A stretch of DNA of 64,000 nucleotides from positions 50,935 to 114,934 of the forward strand of contig JAKMXF010000008.1 in assembly GCA_024704765.1 (NCBI GenBank). Direction: 5' to 3'. A model generated the notes under the pieces. The model had not been told where the DNA came from. It did no database searches and worked only from the letters and a program-made list of their open reading frames with translations. Shown piece after piece: positions 1 to 11,475 of the stretch (positions within the stretch are counted from its first letter, which is position 1; every line of letters starts with the position of its first letter). This stretch comes from Oopsacas minuta. Lineage: Eukaryota; Porifera; Hexactinellida; Lyssacinosida; Leucopsacidae. The translations under genes and the position numbers were made by a program.

Positions 1-42
1 ATATATTTGTGTGTTGAAATACTTTTGTACACTTAGAGTATA

Positions 43-1378
43 TACAAAGCGATTTCAAGTAGTTCGTAACCCTAGCTATTGCTATCATTGTTTAATCACA
101 TGTATTTACTATTTGCATCTAATTTATAGCTTAGATTTTCGTCTATTTAGGACACTCTACTTTGTGGAGATTGATCTAATATTTTTGAGATACACACTTT
201 TGAAGATAGGTTATAGCAACCACAGAGGAATTTATGGCTTCAAAATCTAATGAATTTCTACTTGAACAAAGAGCATACATCAAAATCCGCCCATTACTCG
301 GCGAAACGCCAAGGAATATTCACCAAGATTTAGTACAGGTATATGGTGGGGAGTCCTGTTCGGAATCAACCGCTATGAAATGGAGTCTACGTTTTCGTGA
401 AGGTAGGGTGTCGGTTGAAGATGACCCTCGGATGGGACAACCTATAATTGCTACCACTGCAAACAATATTGCTCTTGTAGCTGAAATGTGTGACTCTGAT
501 ACCCATATTACGATAGAGCAGTTAGCTACCAGCCTAACTTTGTCAACGGGAAGTGTTCATGCAATTCTGACCAAGCATCTTGGTATGTCCAAGGTTTGCT
601 CACGTTGGGTCCCACATTTGTTGAATCAGCCTCAAAAGAAGACCCGGGTGAGAATTGCAAAAATACTGCTTGAAAAGTATGATCAATGTGATGAGAGGCG
701 ACTATTTGAAATATGTACCGGTGATGAGACGTGGATAAGATATTCAGAGCCAACTCGCAAAGGACAAAACAAGGTATAGATTGTAAAAGGGAATTCTCCC
801 CCAGCACTACCAAGATCGGATCATTGGTTCACCAATGTAATGTACACCATATTTTTTATTCACATGGTCCAGTCTGCCAAATTCTGTACTCCTAAGGGGT
901 AATCAGTTACCGGGCACTTTTATGCAACAATTGTTCTTCCGGGAAGCGAAAAACATTATATTGAACGTCGGCCGGCCACGGGTCTTAGAGGAATCAAAAT
1001 TTTGCATGAAAATGCCAGACCGCACAAATCTAAGGAAGTCAAGGAAAAGATTGCTTCTATAGGTCTTGAGGAATTGGAACATCCACCCTATAGCCCTGAC
1101 CTAGCACCTTGCGACTTCTGGCTATTCGATGGGCTCAAAATGCACCTAGCGGGTACAGTTTTTGGAGAACAGATGCAAATTGGAAGGGCTATCCAACGGT
1201 ACCTCGGAGACATACCACAAGAAGAGTATGAAAAAACGTTTTTGAAGTGGATGGAGCGTTTAAAGCTTGTAGTTGAGCACAAGGGAGACTTTGAACATTT
1301 ATAGTAGCATTTGAGACTTATCTCACTTATATAATACAAATATTCTAAGAGTTACGAATTAAATGAATACCCTTTGTA
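43..1378 (+). mobile_element. mariner (DD34D) DNA transposon, degenerate copy 1
   Basis: Imperfect terminal inverted repeats of about 34 bp bracket a mariner transposase remnant. The left end starts TACAAAGCGATTTCAAG and continues to TTCGTAACCCTAG; the right end, read inward on the other strand, starts TACAAAGGGTATTCA and continues to TTCGTAACTCTTAG. Both ends abut TA (41-42 and 1379-1380), the target duplication of the Tc1/mariner superfamily. The 1.34-kb length is normal for mariner. Confidence 0.85.
234..1304 (+). pseudogene. mariner transposase pseudogene (DD34D)
   Basis: Transposases of this family cut and paste the element at TA sites in the nucleus. The first ORF (234-779) carries the N-terminal DNA-binding helices and ends just after the first catalytic block, TGDETW. 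The middle (780-1000) has stops and at least one frameshift. The last ORF (1002-1304) carries HENARPH and YSPDLAPCDFWLF, with 34 residues between the two catalytic positions. In active mariners the second block normally reads HDNA, so the second catalytic Asp is Glu here. Broken frame plus the changed acidic residue indicate a dead copy. Start chosen at the ATG opening the family-like N-terminus MASKSNEFLLEQRAY. Confidence 0.85.
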
Positions 1379-1380
1379 TA

Positions 1381-2670
1381 TAATCACTAACCTAACAACT
1401 CTAAAGATTGACTTTCACATTACGTTGTCTATGAATATAATATACTAAGACAAATATGGATTATTTAAAGTGATCGATGGTATAAGATTAACATCTGAGT
1501 TTGCATAGAGCATCTCAGAAAGCTCGTATTCGAGATCTTCGTTTTCACTGGGAACGGTTGATTCCTTTGTGTGACTCCCTAAGCATTGTCACCAAAAAGA
1601 TGATCCTCAAGTTCAGTGAACAAATGTGGAATTACAATAAATATTCTGAAATTCAATGGCAAATATTATTCAGTTACTTGTTATATCATATTTAACCTGA
1701 ATTTGGGAGGAGTTCAGATTTTTCAGGAAAGAGCTGTGTTTTTTCCAATTGAAAATCCTTGTCTTAGAAATTCATTGAGTATTGCATCAGTTGCATCTTC
1801 AATTGCCTAATTTGAACAAAAGTACGTAAACAATAAAATAGGGAAATTGAGAGCAAAAGTAAACTCATTGTTAACAATGAGTATTCTAAAGGTACTAGTT
1901 GTATCAGACTGACCTTCGAGATTTCAACTTTAGGGCGAGTAACCTTTTCTATTCTGACTTTTTTAGTTTCCTAGGGGTCACTATCTCAATAATTGAGTCA
2001 CCTACTCTTTTTATCGGATATGGTCTTGACCATTTTGGTGACTTTAGTACCGGGCTGTTTTTTTAACTTAACCTCATTAACAAGCAATACAGGGTCCCCT
2101 GACTTGAATTTCCTAGCATTGAAAGGATCATAACGTATTCACAAGTGGGGATCAGAAACGGCTCTTTGCACCTAATTCAAGGAGGGTTACTTACCATAAT
2201 ATCAACTCAATTATCATAAACAGAGTGAGCTGTTGGATTATACTAATACTTATCATACTTGTGAATAACTTGTTGCAATCGGATATTGTCACCGAGGGTT
2301 TCATTGTGATATAATGTATGTAATACTTTGAAATTAAATCATTATTCGATGGCATGACTGCATCGTTCCAGTCATCCACTGAATAACGTCAAGTCTCTCA
2401 GCGTACCAGGACTTTTCTTCCTAAGCTATTGTATTAGCTGCAGACCCTAGATGACTTGAGAGGGAGTGGGGGTGGGGTGGCGGGAACAAGGACAAATATC
2501 AATGTATTTTAGATAAAGAAATTTGATATCAAGGACTCAAAGAGCAAATTGCAAATACTTTTAATACATTTAGTGCTATACATACTCTTTGCTAGTACAA
2601 TTTTTCTTGGCTTCCCTTAACCCCAGTCTAATGTCTAAATAAATCAGAAAAATTTGTACCATATACAAGT
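1381..2670. other. no gene recognised
   Basis: AT-rich sequence between the mariner and the integrase remnant. Only short ORFs without recognisable similarity are seen, plus a short G-rich run near 2460-2480. I see no RNA gene or element ends. Confidence 0.5.
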
Positions 2671-4290
2671 TCAGAGCTTTTGGTCATAAGATCTTTTCAT
2701 TTTCATTTGTGCACTAGTAAAGTTTTCTTTGGCCTCGGGATATATACTATCGATAATAATCTTTGCATTCTCCATTAATACCTCCAACTCGCAGTCCCAA
2801 TATACTGTTGAAAAAACATCGACATTATCGGCCTTTCCTCTAGATTCAACTTCAATTGGAAGTCTAGCTCTTCTTCCAGACATTAATTCAAATCCTGAAT
2901 ATTTGGTAGCCTCACTGACACGATTGTTAATGGAAAATCTTACAGCTTCTAAGTGTTCTGGCCAGATTTCCATATGATTCAATAGAATTTTCATGAGTGA
3001 CCTAGGAATTATAATTAACAATACTAATTTGGCAAACGTTAATGAAACAAAATACATACTTTAAAAAAAATGTAAATATTTTTGTTCAGCTAAGTATTGA
3101 TATATGGAAATTCAACTATTGAGAGTTTGATAGAACTCAAGAAAGGAATTCGTAAGGTGGTTCAGGATGAAGACTTAATAATTGTCATGAATTCACTCTA
3201 GAGTATAAATTTCTAACACTTACTGTTGGGCTGATTTATTGTTGATTCGTCTAATCCATTTGTCTGTAGGTGGTAAGGTGCAAATAACATAGTTAGGTGC
3301 CACCTTTTTAATGTAACTCTCTGTTAATCTATATATATATATTTAAATAGGTATATATACGTCAGTGAATTACCATGCCATATCGACTTGTTTCACAAGC
3401 GAATGATACTTACAGTGCTGGTAAAAATAGGTTCATTATCAGTAATAATTCTAACAGGTGCACCATAGTGCAATAGATAGAGAAAATTGCAGTAGATACT
3501 TCAGATACATACTTTGTTGTAACTGGTCGGGGGCACAACATATTTAGTAAAATAATCCGTCATAGTCAAAATATACTTGAATCCAACTGGAGAGGGTAAA
3601 AGTTGACCTATCATATCCATCTCACACGAATACCAAGGTTTATCAAGAACTTCTATTGGCAGTAATGGTCTGGTAGTTTTGATTGAGAAATTGAGATTGG
3701 ACTGATAGTTAATACAAGATAAAACCTTAAATATAAGAAAATGTATTGGTAAGATAGTTCAAATATAATTTTATCACCTCAGTTTGTATTTTTGAGGTCG
3801 TCATTAATATTTCTATTAATTTTCCTAAATGATAGTTCAAATGTATTTAGTTTACAACACTGAAATTGTAATTACTAATCGCGGGCCTTAGATAATAAAT
3901 TAGATTTTGGTTTGAAGTTGGGTCCACCATCAACGAATAAAATGATATGTTATTTGTATAATTATGATCACAATAATTTTACCACTTAATATAATAAACT
4001 TACATATTCTTATATTTCTCGAAACATGTGACCAATAGATCTATGTTTAATGATACTGTGAGTACCATGAATACCATTGTGTTACCCGATCTCATTATGG
4101 CATTCTTTGAGTATGTCTGGTACTTGATGGCGTCTTAATACCAGAGTTTCAAATTCGCCCTGCTTTATACAACAGCCATTCTTAAATGTAAGATTTTCAG
4201 AATTCCTCGGATCTTTTGTTTTAACGAATCAGAAAGAGTTAGACTGTATGTCTTCAAAGTGAGGTATTGTGCTATATACGAATAAAATTC
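2671..4290 (-). pseudogene. integrase-type (Ginger/Gypsy-INT-like) transposase pseudogene with introns
   Basis: Read on the minus strand, pieces of an integrase appear in order. Around 4040-4290 lies an N-terminal region ending in ECHNEIG then HNGIHGT, the His pair of the HHCC zinc finger, with one stop between them. Around 3540-3690 is the core start, with EMDMIG (first catalytic Asp) and LTMTDYFTKYVV. Around 3405-3500 is HYGAPVRIITDNEPIF (second Asp). Around 3215-3290 is TNGLDES (catalytic Glu). Finally 2671-2980 carries the core C-terminus with NNRVSEATKYSGFELMSGRR. The blocks are separated by intron-like gaps with GT donors. A one-base frameshift precedes HYGAP. The layout resembles the two Ginger1-like genes at 21-30 kb; a Gypsy integrase is the alternative, but no reverse transcriptase was seen nearby. 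Confidence 0.65.
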
Positions 4291-4484
4291 TTCCTAAATT
4301 ATATAAACAAGCAAAATGACAAGGTATTCAACTGAAACATATAAAGTATACATGTAAACAAACTCTTGTTAGTAGTACTTTAGCAAAAATAACATTCATC
4401 AAGTCATTTTGTTATCGAGGCCTTGACAAAATGACTGTCTATAACAAATGACCATATAAATAGTAGTGATTATTTCCAACAAGT

Positions 4485-5071
4485 GGTGCAACTATAGAAT
4501 CCGACACCCCTCAACGATTTTAATATGGTCATGTCCCTATATGCACCGTTGAAGAACTCGTTGAGAGAAGCTGATAGAGCTTTCGGACTCAAAAATCGGA
4601 TGAGAACTGACGAAGTTACGATAAATCTCCTAAATAAGCCAAATTCTATGGAGAAAATTGTATTAGCCACTATACTGGAATAATGCTAATGAATTCTATA
4701 CAAACTACCATAGGAATGCACATATAATCAATCTTGCGGTTATGTCAACGCTTGCGTCAGTTGATTGATTCTTTTACGAATTTATTAGTTTGCGTAATTT
4801 GTAGTTATTACTATTCAGAACGGTCAATTTAACCTTGTGTGGCCTGGTTCCCAAAGGGGCGAAAACCTGGTCACACGGTATATCTCGAAAACTATAATTC
4901 GCATCGCTTAGCTTTAAAAAGGAAAAGATAGGTCTAGGCGTCATCTGGCCAAAAATACCACTTGGACCACATCCAGCTATCCTAACAATAGGTGTTATGC
5001 ACCATTAATGTTGCTAAATAATCATCAAGTACATATCAAAGATATCTTAACTAGGATTCATTTGTTGCTTA
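4485..5071. repeat. Merlin left terminal inverted repeat
   Basis: Reverse complement of 9124-9710 with the same length and only scattered mismatches. It contains a short minus-strand ORF (MANTIFSIEFGLF...) that recurs in the other arm. The inner boundary is sharp at TTTGTTGCTTAG. Confidence 0.9.
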
Positions 5072-5885
5072 GAAATATTCCAAATTGATATATTTAACCT
5101 AAGTAGAACTGGCCTCCTTGCTTGTTATTGTGTTGCACTGGCTTCAGAAACCCTAGAAGCAACAAAAGGAGGCATGCTACAACCTTCATGATTAATACGT
5201 TTATTCACCTATTTTCTAGCTGCAAATGACCGGATCCAACTTAGTATTCATGTTGTTATCCAGGTGCAAACGCGTTTGCAGTTTTTGAGACCTTTGAGTA
5301 TATACGCTAGCGATATAAGAACGGGATTAGATAGTGTCATGGTTGCTTCTGGGTCTGAGCTGATGTGAATGCACAAGTTGAATTGTTGCAGTTGGACTTT
5401 CTATGTATTATTGATTCGGTCCGTTTGCATGTAAACTGTCTGTAAATAGTAATCTCTTCTTTGAACTAGTTCTTCAGCTCGTTTGTGTAAAAATTATTTG
5501 TAAATATGTATGATCAGAAATACTTCCTGCGCCTACACAGGGATCACGACATCAATACGAAGGAATAGAAACAGCCCGGCAATAGCAGTTATTAGCCAAC
5601 GGAAGTTGCAATTGTTACTGTTAACAGCTAATAATAGTATGTCGTTAACAATAAACGACAAGCATTCTATCAACAACACTACGTAACTTCTAATGTTAGC
5701 CAGGGTGAGTGTTTATTTCAAGCTACCCTATGCCCTAGGGGCAGTTATTCGAGGCAATATGGGCGCATTTACTAGTTTCAATATCCCTTAGAATAGCTTA
5801 TGCTAACATTTACCAAGTATGTGATGTAAGAGTGTATAATGTAACTATTCTTAACAAAGTAATACTATATATATTAGCAACTAAA

Positions 5886-6806
5886 TTACACAACAGGATA
5901 TAATTCTCTAATGGACTTGACGATGCTGTTTAGGATGTTTCCTTTATTCTTTCTTCTCCAACAAGACTCGATAAGGTGGGATTCTAGCAATTCAGGATTT
6001 GTTGTTTGGCCTCTTCTTTGCCTTTTCTTGACCACACCCCAAGCGTTTTCTATCCCTTGTGTATGGGTACCGTCAATTGGAACCACAAAATTCTCAGAGT
6101 GGTTCACAGTGTGATGATCGTAGCCTACAGCTGGGACAACATTATAAGCAGCCCATTCGTCTGAATGGATGGTAGTTCCAGGTAATACATATCGCTGAAT
6201 GATGGGAAGTAGGGTTGCACCTGAGCGATCGGGAACTGGAATCATCAGTACGTTATCAGTACCTTGCTCATATATACCGAAAACCCATTGACCAGTGAGT
6301 AATCTACCACGGTTATATTTTCGTCTCCCAAATTTCGATTCATCAATCTCCACCACTGTACCGGGCCCACCTATTGGCTCCTGATTTATTATTAGATCCT
6401 CAATGCAAACATCTCTCATAAAATTCTTCCAGTCCACAACAGTATTCGGAGACCATTGCAATTGTTTCTCAAGAAATGCGTGTAACTGTATATCTTCACT
6501 CCAATAATACAAGAACTGCAATAGCGAGGGAAGAAATAGGTTTGAACCCTTGAAGGACTCATAACGAAGTGAACAAGTTGTCTTACACGCTCTACATCTC
6601 TATTTCTTATTGTTCTTAGAATCGGTAAATGCACCTACATACATTATTGAGCCGCATCTGCCCTGGACCCCTCGTGGTAATAAGCCATAATGCTTAAGTC
6701 AATCTATAGTATTTTCCAGAGAAGACAACTGAAAGAGATCCGAGAGTGAAAAGCTTGCTAAAATGTCAGGTATAATCGAGGGTTCGAGTAATATTGTGTG
6801 GTCCAT
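5886..6806 (-). pseudogene. Merlin transposase pseudogene (two nonsense mutations)
   Basis: DDE transposase of the Merlin/ISXO2-like family. From the ATG at 6806 the frame is continuous for 307 codons apart from two in-frame stops: TGA at codon 36 (6699-6701) and TAG at codon 69 (6600-6602). Both are one G-to-A step from TGG. The N-terminus has a zinc-ribbon-like set (RCGSIM, then CRACKTTC). The core has VEIDESKFGRRKYNRG (first Asp), TIHSDEWAAY (second Asp) and HTQGIENAWGVVKKR (Glu), so all three catalytic residues remain. An ATG-started fragment from 6521 stays open to the stop but lacks the zinc ribbon. Probably recently inactivated. An autonomous partner elsewhere could still mobilise the element. 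Confidence 0.88.
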
Positions 6807-7075
6807 TGTGGTTTGAATGATAGTAGCTTATTACGAAACAATGTACGAATGGTCTTTATATACTAACATACATTACAACGCATTCACTTCATTGGAATGC
6901 TTTTTACTTAAGCGACACAATTAAAGCTTAGATTATGTGGTTGTTTGTGGTCAACATTTTATTGCACAGTGTAACTTGAGTATAATTTGTTCAAAGGAAT
7001 GTAGATTTTATTAGTGATAAAAAATCATAGTGGTATCAAGTTACTATCAACGATTAACTATACGAGTAGTATATA

Positions 7076-8442
7076 CCGGGTGTTTCAAAAAAAACAGGCC
7101 CCAAAATCATGGAGCCATATTTCAGACGATTCTATGTATTCAGATATACCATTGATAACTAGTATAAATATACTACTTTTTAACAATATAACTAAGGGAA
7201 AAGGTTGAAATTACTGAAATACCCAACTTATAGCATATGTTCTAGGTGCCCGCCATTAACTTCCATGCATTTTCTTAGTCTTTTCACAAAATTCTTCATT
7301 ACATCCATGCACACTGACTTTGGAATCTTTCCCATTTCATTCTTAATGGATATTTTTAGTTCTCTGATGCTCTGGGGTTTGTTAGCATATACTTTATCCT
7401 TCAAATAGCCCCAAAGATAGAAATCAGGGGGGCTCAGGTCCGGGCTATGAGGGGCCCACTCAAAGGGGGTTAGTCGACTGATGATTCTGGTTCCAAAGTG
7501 GTTTTTAAGCCATTCCCTAGCAATTAATGAGGTATGGGCAGGGGCTCCATCCTGCTGGAACCATAATTTGGGTAGTAGAGAGGGGTAGAGTGATTCCACT
7601 TCTTTCCAGAACTCATTAAGCATCTTGACGTAGCGTTCCTTTGTCACAGTCACATTTCGACCATTTTCTTCGATGAAAATAGGTCCAATGATGCCTCTCG
7701 CCCCAATAGCAGCACACACGGTGCATCTTTCGGAATGTAATGGCTTCTGAACTATCTCTGAAGGCTTCTGAGTACCCCAAAATACATTGTTCTTACTATT
7801 GACCCGCCCATCCAGGTCAAAATGAGCCTCATCCGAGGTGAAGAGAAGCCCAAGGAATGAGTCACAACTTTCAACTTTGGCGACCAATTTCTCAGCCATA
7901 GCTACCCTCTTGACCTTATCTACATTTGATAGCTTCTGGCCTGTTTGTATTCTATAGGGGGAAAAGGACAAATCTTGTTTCAAGACTCTCCAGAGGGTGG
8001 TAGGGGTGATACCAAGAGATTGGCTCCTCTTCTGGATTGACCTTTTGGGGCTGTTTCCAACTGCCTCCCTGACATCATCAATAACCTCCGCAGTTCTCTT
8101 CCTAGGTCTCCCAGAATGAGTTGGACGCTTGGAATCCTTTGTATTTAGGTTTAGCACGGTCCCATAAGCCCTAAAATGGCTAACCCAGGATTGAATCACA
8201 CTCTTACAGGGCGAGGAAGCTGCCTCAAACTTTGCATGAAATAACTCATTGACCGTCGTAAACGACCCATGTTTGAAGTAGAATTCGACACAGAATATGC
8301 AGTATTCCAACTTCCAATTTGGCATGGATGTATTCACAGGAGTTGTTTCTGCCATATAGTGAAGAGAAAATATTGCTATAATAGAATACCTGTACATAGA
8401 GAGAAAAAGATGTAACTGGGGCCTAATTTTTTGAAACACCCG
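7076..8442 (-). mobile_element. DD41D mariner-type transposon, full length, nested in Merlin
   Basis: Inverted termini: CGGGTGTTTCAAAAAA then AGGCCCC at the left (7077 on) and the matching sequence ending CACCCG at 8442. TA lies at each side (7074-7075 and 8443-8444), with one extra C at the left. The 1.37-kb element carries one long uninterrupted ORF. It lies in the Merlin interior, so it inserted after Merlin arrived. Confidence 0.88.
7228..8355 (-). CDS. Tc1/mariner superfamily transposase, DD41D type
   Basis: Transposase with no frameshift or stop. The frame is open from 8439, but the first ATG there lies in the terminal repeat, so I prefer the ATG at 8355 (MAETTPVNTSMPNWKLEY), giving 375 residues. 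An N-terminal helix-turn-helix region is followed by a GRPRKRT basic patch typical of the hinge between DNA-binding and catalytic halves. Catalytic blocks: FTSDEAHFDLDG (first Asp), WFQQDGAPAHT (second) and WAPHSPDLSPPDFYLWG (third). I count 41 residues between the second and third, which places it with the DD41D (VISITOR-like) clade rather than DD34D mariner or DD34E Tc1. It is the only transposase here whose reading frame and catalytic residues all look intact, so it could be functional. Confidence 0.9.
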   Translation of the reverse strand: MAETTPVNTSMPNWKLEYCIFCVEFYFKHGSFTTVNELFHAKFEAASSPCKSVIQSWVSHFRAYGTVLNLNTKDSKRPTHSGRPRKRTAEVIDDVREAVGNSPKRSIQKRSQSLGITPTTLWRVLKQDLSFSPYRIQTGQKLSNVDKVKRVAMAEKLVAKVESCDSFLGLLFTSDEAHFDLDGRVNSKNNVFWGTQKPSEIVQKPLHSERCTVCAAIGARGIIGPIFIEENGRNVTVTKERYVKMLNEFWKEVESLYPSLLPKLWFQQDGAPAHTSLIAREWLKNHFGTRIISRLTPFEWAPHSPDLSPPDFYLWGYLKDKVYANKPQSIRELKISIKNEMGKIPKSVCMDVMKNFVKRLRKCMEVNGGHLEHML

Positions 8443-8519
8443 TATTCCAATTCATATACAATGATCATTGAATTGTTGGGTATTTCAGTCAAATCATACA
8501 CAGGTATAATATAACTTAA

Positions 8520-8593
8520 AGCCCACCATACACGATGCAATTTTGTTGCATACAACCGTTGCAATCAATCAAGTTGCATCATGCATGGTGGGC
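8520..8593. mobile_element. 74-bp TTAA-flanked MITE
   Basis: Short hairpin-like element with ends AGCCCACCATACACGATGCA and, inward from the right, GCCCACCATGCATGATGCA. It is flanked by TTAA on both sides (8516-8519 and 8594-8597). TTAA duplication suggests mobilisation by a piggyBac-type transposase, and a piggyBac remnant is present at 50-52.7 kb. No coding capacity. Confidence 0.6.
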
Positions 8594-9123
8594 TTAACAA
8601 TGCACGTATTTCCCATGGATATTCCCTTAACCAATCTGAAAAATATATTGGGAATCAGTGCTGGAACCCAATTTGCACAAACTACATTATAACCAAACTG
8701 ACTTTAGCAAAGAAGGCGTTAACTATGAGCATATTGTGTTTACCTTGGAACATGGGCGAGGGATGGCGCTAGCAAACAAGGGTATAGATCCATAAATTAT
8801 GGGACGAATCTTAAAATCTTGTAATTTGGTACGAAATCATCGCTAAATTACCGTACATTATCACTAATTATTCAAAAGTGGGGGGACACTTCCTCCTCCG
8901 TCCCCCCGGGAATTACGCCCATGCTAACATGTTACGCCACTGTTTATCGGAGACTTACTATATACTTGTACTGTGGACTGTGAGGCTTGTAACAAACTTC
9001 TAGAATCATTAAATAAAGAAGCCGCATGTACAAATATACTAAACAACTAATATGTATCACCAACAGAGAATATTTGGCGATACTGAAATGTCTTTATCAT
9101 TAATCTTAGTTAAAGATGAGTTT

Positions 9124-9710
9124 TGCTAAGCAACAAATGAATCCTAGTTAAGATATCTTTGATATGTACTTGATGATTATTTAGCAACATTAATGGTGCA
9201 TAACACCTATTGTTAGGATAGCTGGATGTGGTCCAAGTGGTATTTTTGGCCAGATGACGCCTAGACCTATCTTTTCCTTTTTAAAGCTAAGCGATGCGAA
9301 TTATAGTTTTCGAGATATACCGTGTGACCAGGTTTTCGCCCCTTTGGGAACCAGGCCACACAAGGTTAAATTGACCGTTCTGAATAGTAATAACTACAAA
9401 TTACGCAAACTAATAAATTCGTAAAAGAATCAATCAACTGACGCAAGCGTTGATAACCGCAAGATTGATAATATGCGCATTCCTATGGTAGTTTGTATAG
9501 AATTCATCAGCATTATTTCAGTATAGTGGCTAATACAATTTTCTCCATAGAATTTGGCTTATTTAGGAGATTTATCGTAACTTCGTCAGTTCTCATCCGA
9601 TTTTTGAGTCCGAAAGCTCTATCAGCTTCTCTCAACGAGTTCTTCAACGGTGCTTATAGGGACATGACCACATTAAAACGTTGAGGGGTGTCGGATTCTG
9701 CAATTGTACC
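9124..9710. repeat. Merlin right terminal inverted repeat
   Basis: Partner of 4485-5071. It carries, on the plus strand (9526-9684), the counterpart of the short ORF in the left arm. Confidence 0.9.
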
Positions 9711-11324
9711 TTATAGCGTACAATTGCAAAGGTTTACTTTTACGCTTTTCGGACGACTTGGAATTTAACTTATCGAGTATGCTCTCTTATTCTAAATTCG
9801 AGAGTGACTAAATAGCTGAAAGGTGCATCTTCGATTGCGCGTGCTTTATCAGGTCACCTTTTCACCTATATCATGTCTCAACTTGTGCCATTCTTTCGAT
9901 ATAAAGGTTAAATTGGAAATTTGACATTCAATAAATGTAACTGTTAGGCTTGTGCACAAAATGAACAGGATCCCAAGTTTAGCACCGGATCTTATTGTAA
10001 CCAGTTGTGAATACTCTGCCAATCTGGTCGAAATCTTCTCCCTCCATTCCCATGAGGAAATTGAAGTCAGTAAGTGCACCATCAAGTTCGGGGAGAAAAG
10101 AATTTCTGGGCGAGAAATTTCACTCCTCGTTTTCCCGAAATACTTATCTAATTTGCTCATTCCTGTGATGATATAACAAACGAATAAAGTAGTAATTTTA
10201 TCACAGGATAATAATCCCATTCGTATTATAATCGATGCATTAAAGATGGTTTGAATATTTTGAAGAACGAGTAAAATTCACAGTAAAATATTGAATAATG
10301 AATATAAAATAAATACTACGTATAATCATATTTTATTGAATAAATAATCTTTTAGTCAGGAAATATTTTGGATGAGAAATGTTCAGCAAAAGATTTGGGC
10401 TCTTAGAGACTGAACACAAAGATGCCAAAAACATCAACAAAACACATTTAAAGTATCAGTGCTGTAAATATAAAGAATATACTCAAATATGTTTAATGTC
10501 AATTATTTGTTCTTTGGTGTGATAAGAATCCGAGAAGATTACTAGATTTCAAAATTATACTCGCTTAAGTGATGTAATTAATCTATTCAATATGAATCCT
10601 GTAATTGAATATCAATTTCTAACAAATCTTGGTAGTATATTCCATGAATACTTGGCCTTGAAACTCAAAGCTGATTTTAAAATACTCATCCTGACTCGAT
10701 GGATAGAGAGGCCAGTATTCCTGGGATGGCTGGGTTCCTTGGTTGTGAACTTCTCTAGTTATATTGAAAAGTGCGTGGAAATTATTTGGTGCAAGGTGGT
10801 ATAATGCTTGAAGGTAATATATTTAAATGAAATTGAGTTCTAAGTCATTTAAATCCGATGAAAATTTTGAAAATTTCCTAGCTGCTTTTAATAGCATAAT
10901 TGGGTTAGTAGTCCTGCTGCCCTATATCCAAACGTGAAAATTTTCGGAAATTTGTTCTGCTTCTCTTTCCCCACCCAATCAATACACTAAAACAGGGGGA
11001 GAATCAATGATTTGTTAAGTACCTTAGATAACATGAGGGATGGTTTTCTCTTGCACAAAATTGGCACTTGTGACGAAAAATATGACGTAATTATATTCAA
11101 ATTTATTGGATTTTAGAAAATTCCTGAAAAATTCCCTTTTTATATAAGATAAACGTTATTCAATAAAGTGTGAGGCCGATAGAGTGTCAAAGTATTACAT
11201 GAATCCATTTGGGTTTATTAGCCAACTTCCATTGTATGAATGATCGTTAATCCCCATGCAAAGGTCAGTTATGGGATCTGCTATACTGGAAAAGATTCCA
11301 TCTAGCCACATATTATTATATAAA
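9711..11324. other. no gene recognised
   Basis: AT-rich sequence with a 123-codon minus-strand ORF (9849-10220) that I cannot assign and a 70-codon plus ORF near 10592. Neither shows a recognisable domain, and they are probably chance ORFs. No element ends or RNA genes seen. Confidence 0.5.
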
Positions 11325-11475
11325 TAACTTATAGATACAGTAGCTCAGTTATACAATTTTACAGTTTGTGTATTAGCTATTCTATCTTCGAGGAAAGGTC
11401 ATTTTTTCGGATAATGAAGGTCACCTTTCGAATGAAGAAATGAGGTTTTTATTGCGAAACACTACTATACTTTAG
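11325..11475 (+). repeat. dispersed repeat, copy A
   Basis: Roughly 80% similar by eye to the reverse complement of 18025-18195. A shared block runs through GTGTATTAGCT and TCGAGGAAAGGTCATT. No coding capacity, ends undefined. Confidence 0.65.

Larger units (their letters stand above)
4485..9710 (-). mobile_element. Merlin (IS1595-like) DNA transposon with 587-bp inverted repeats
   Basis: Two 587-bp arms, 4485-5071 and 9124-9710, are near-perfect reverse complements and enclose a Merlin transposase on the minus strand. The outer termini read GGTGCAACTATAGAATCC (left) and GGTACAATTGCAGAATCC (right, inward). Merlin elements usually make 8-9 bp duplications; I see no clear one here. Inside lie a nested DD41D mariner (about 7076-8442) and a 74-bp MITE (8520-8593). 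Without them the element would be about 3.8 kb. Confidence 0.85.

Noticed and set aside
526-813. Minus-strand ORF opposite the mariner transposase
   Set aside because: It is the antisense shadow of the transposase frame.
9849-10220. 123-codon minus-strand ORF
   Set aside because: No recognisable domain, no splice or promoter support, and composition like its surroundings.
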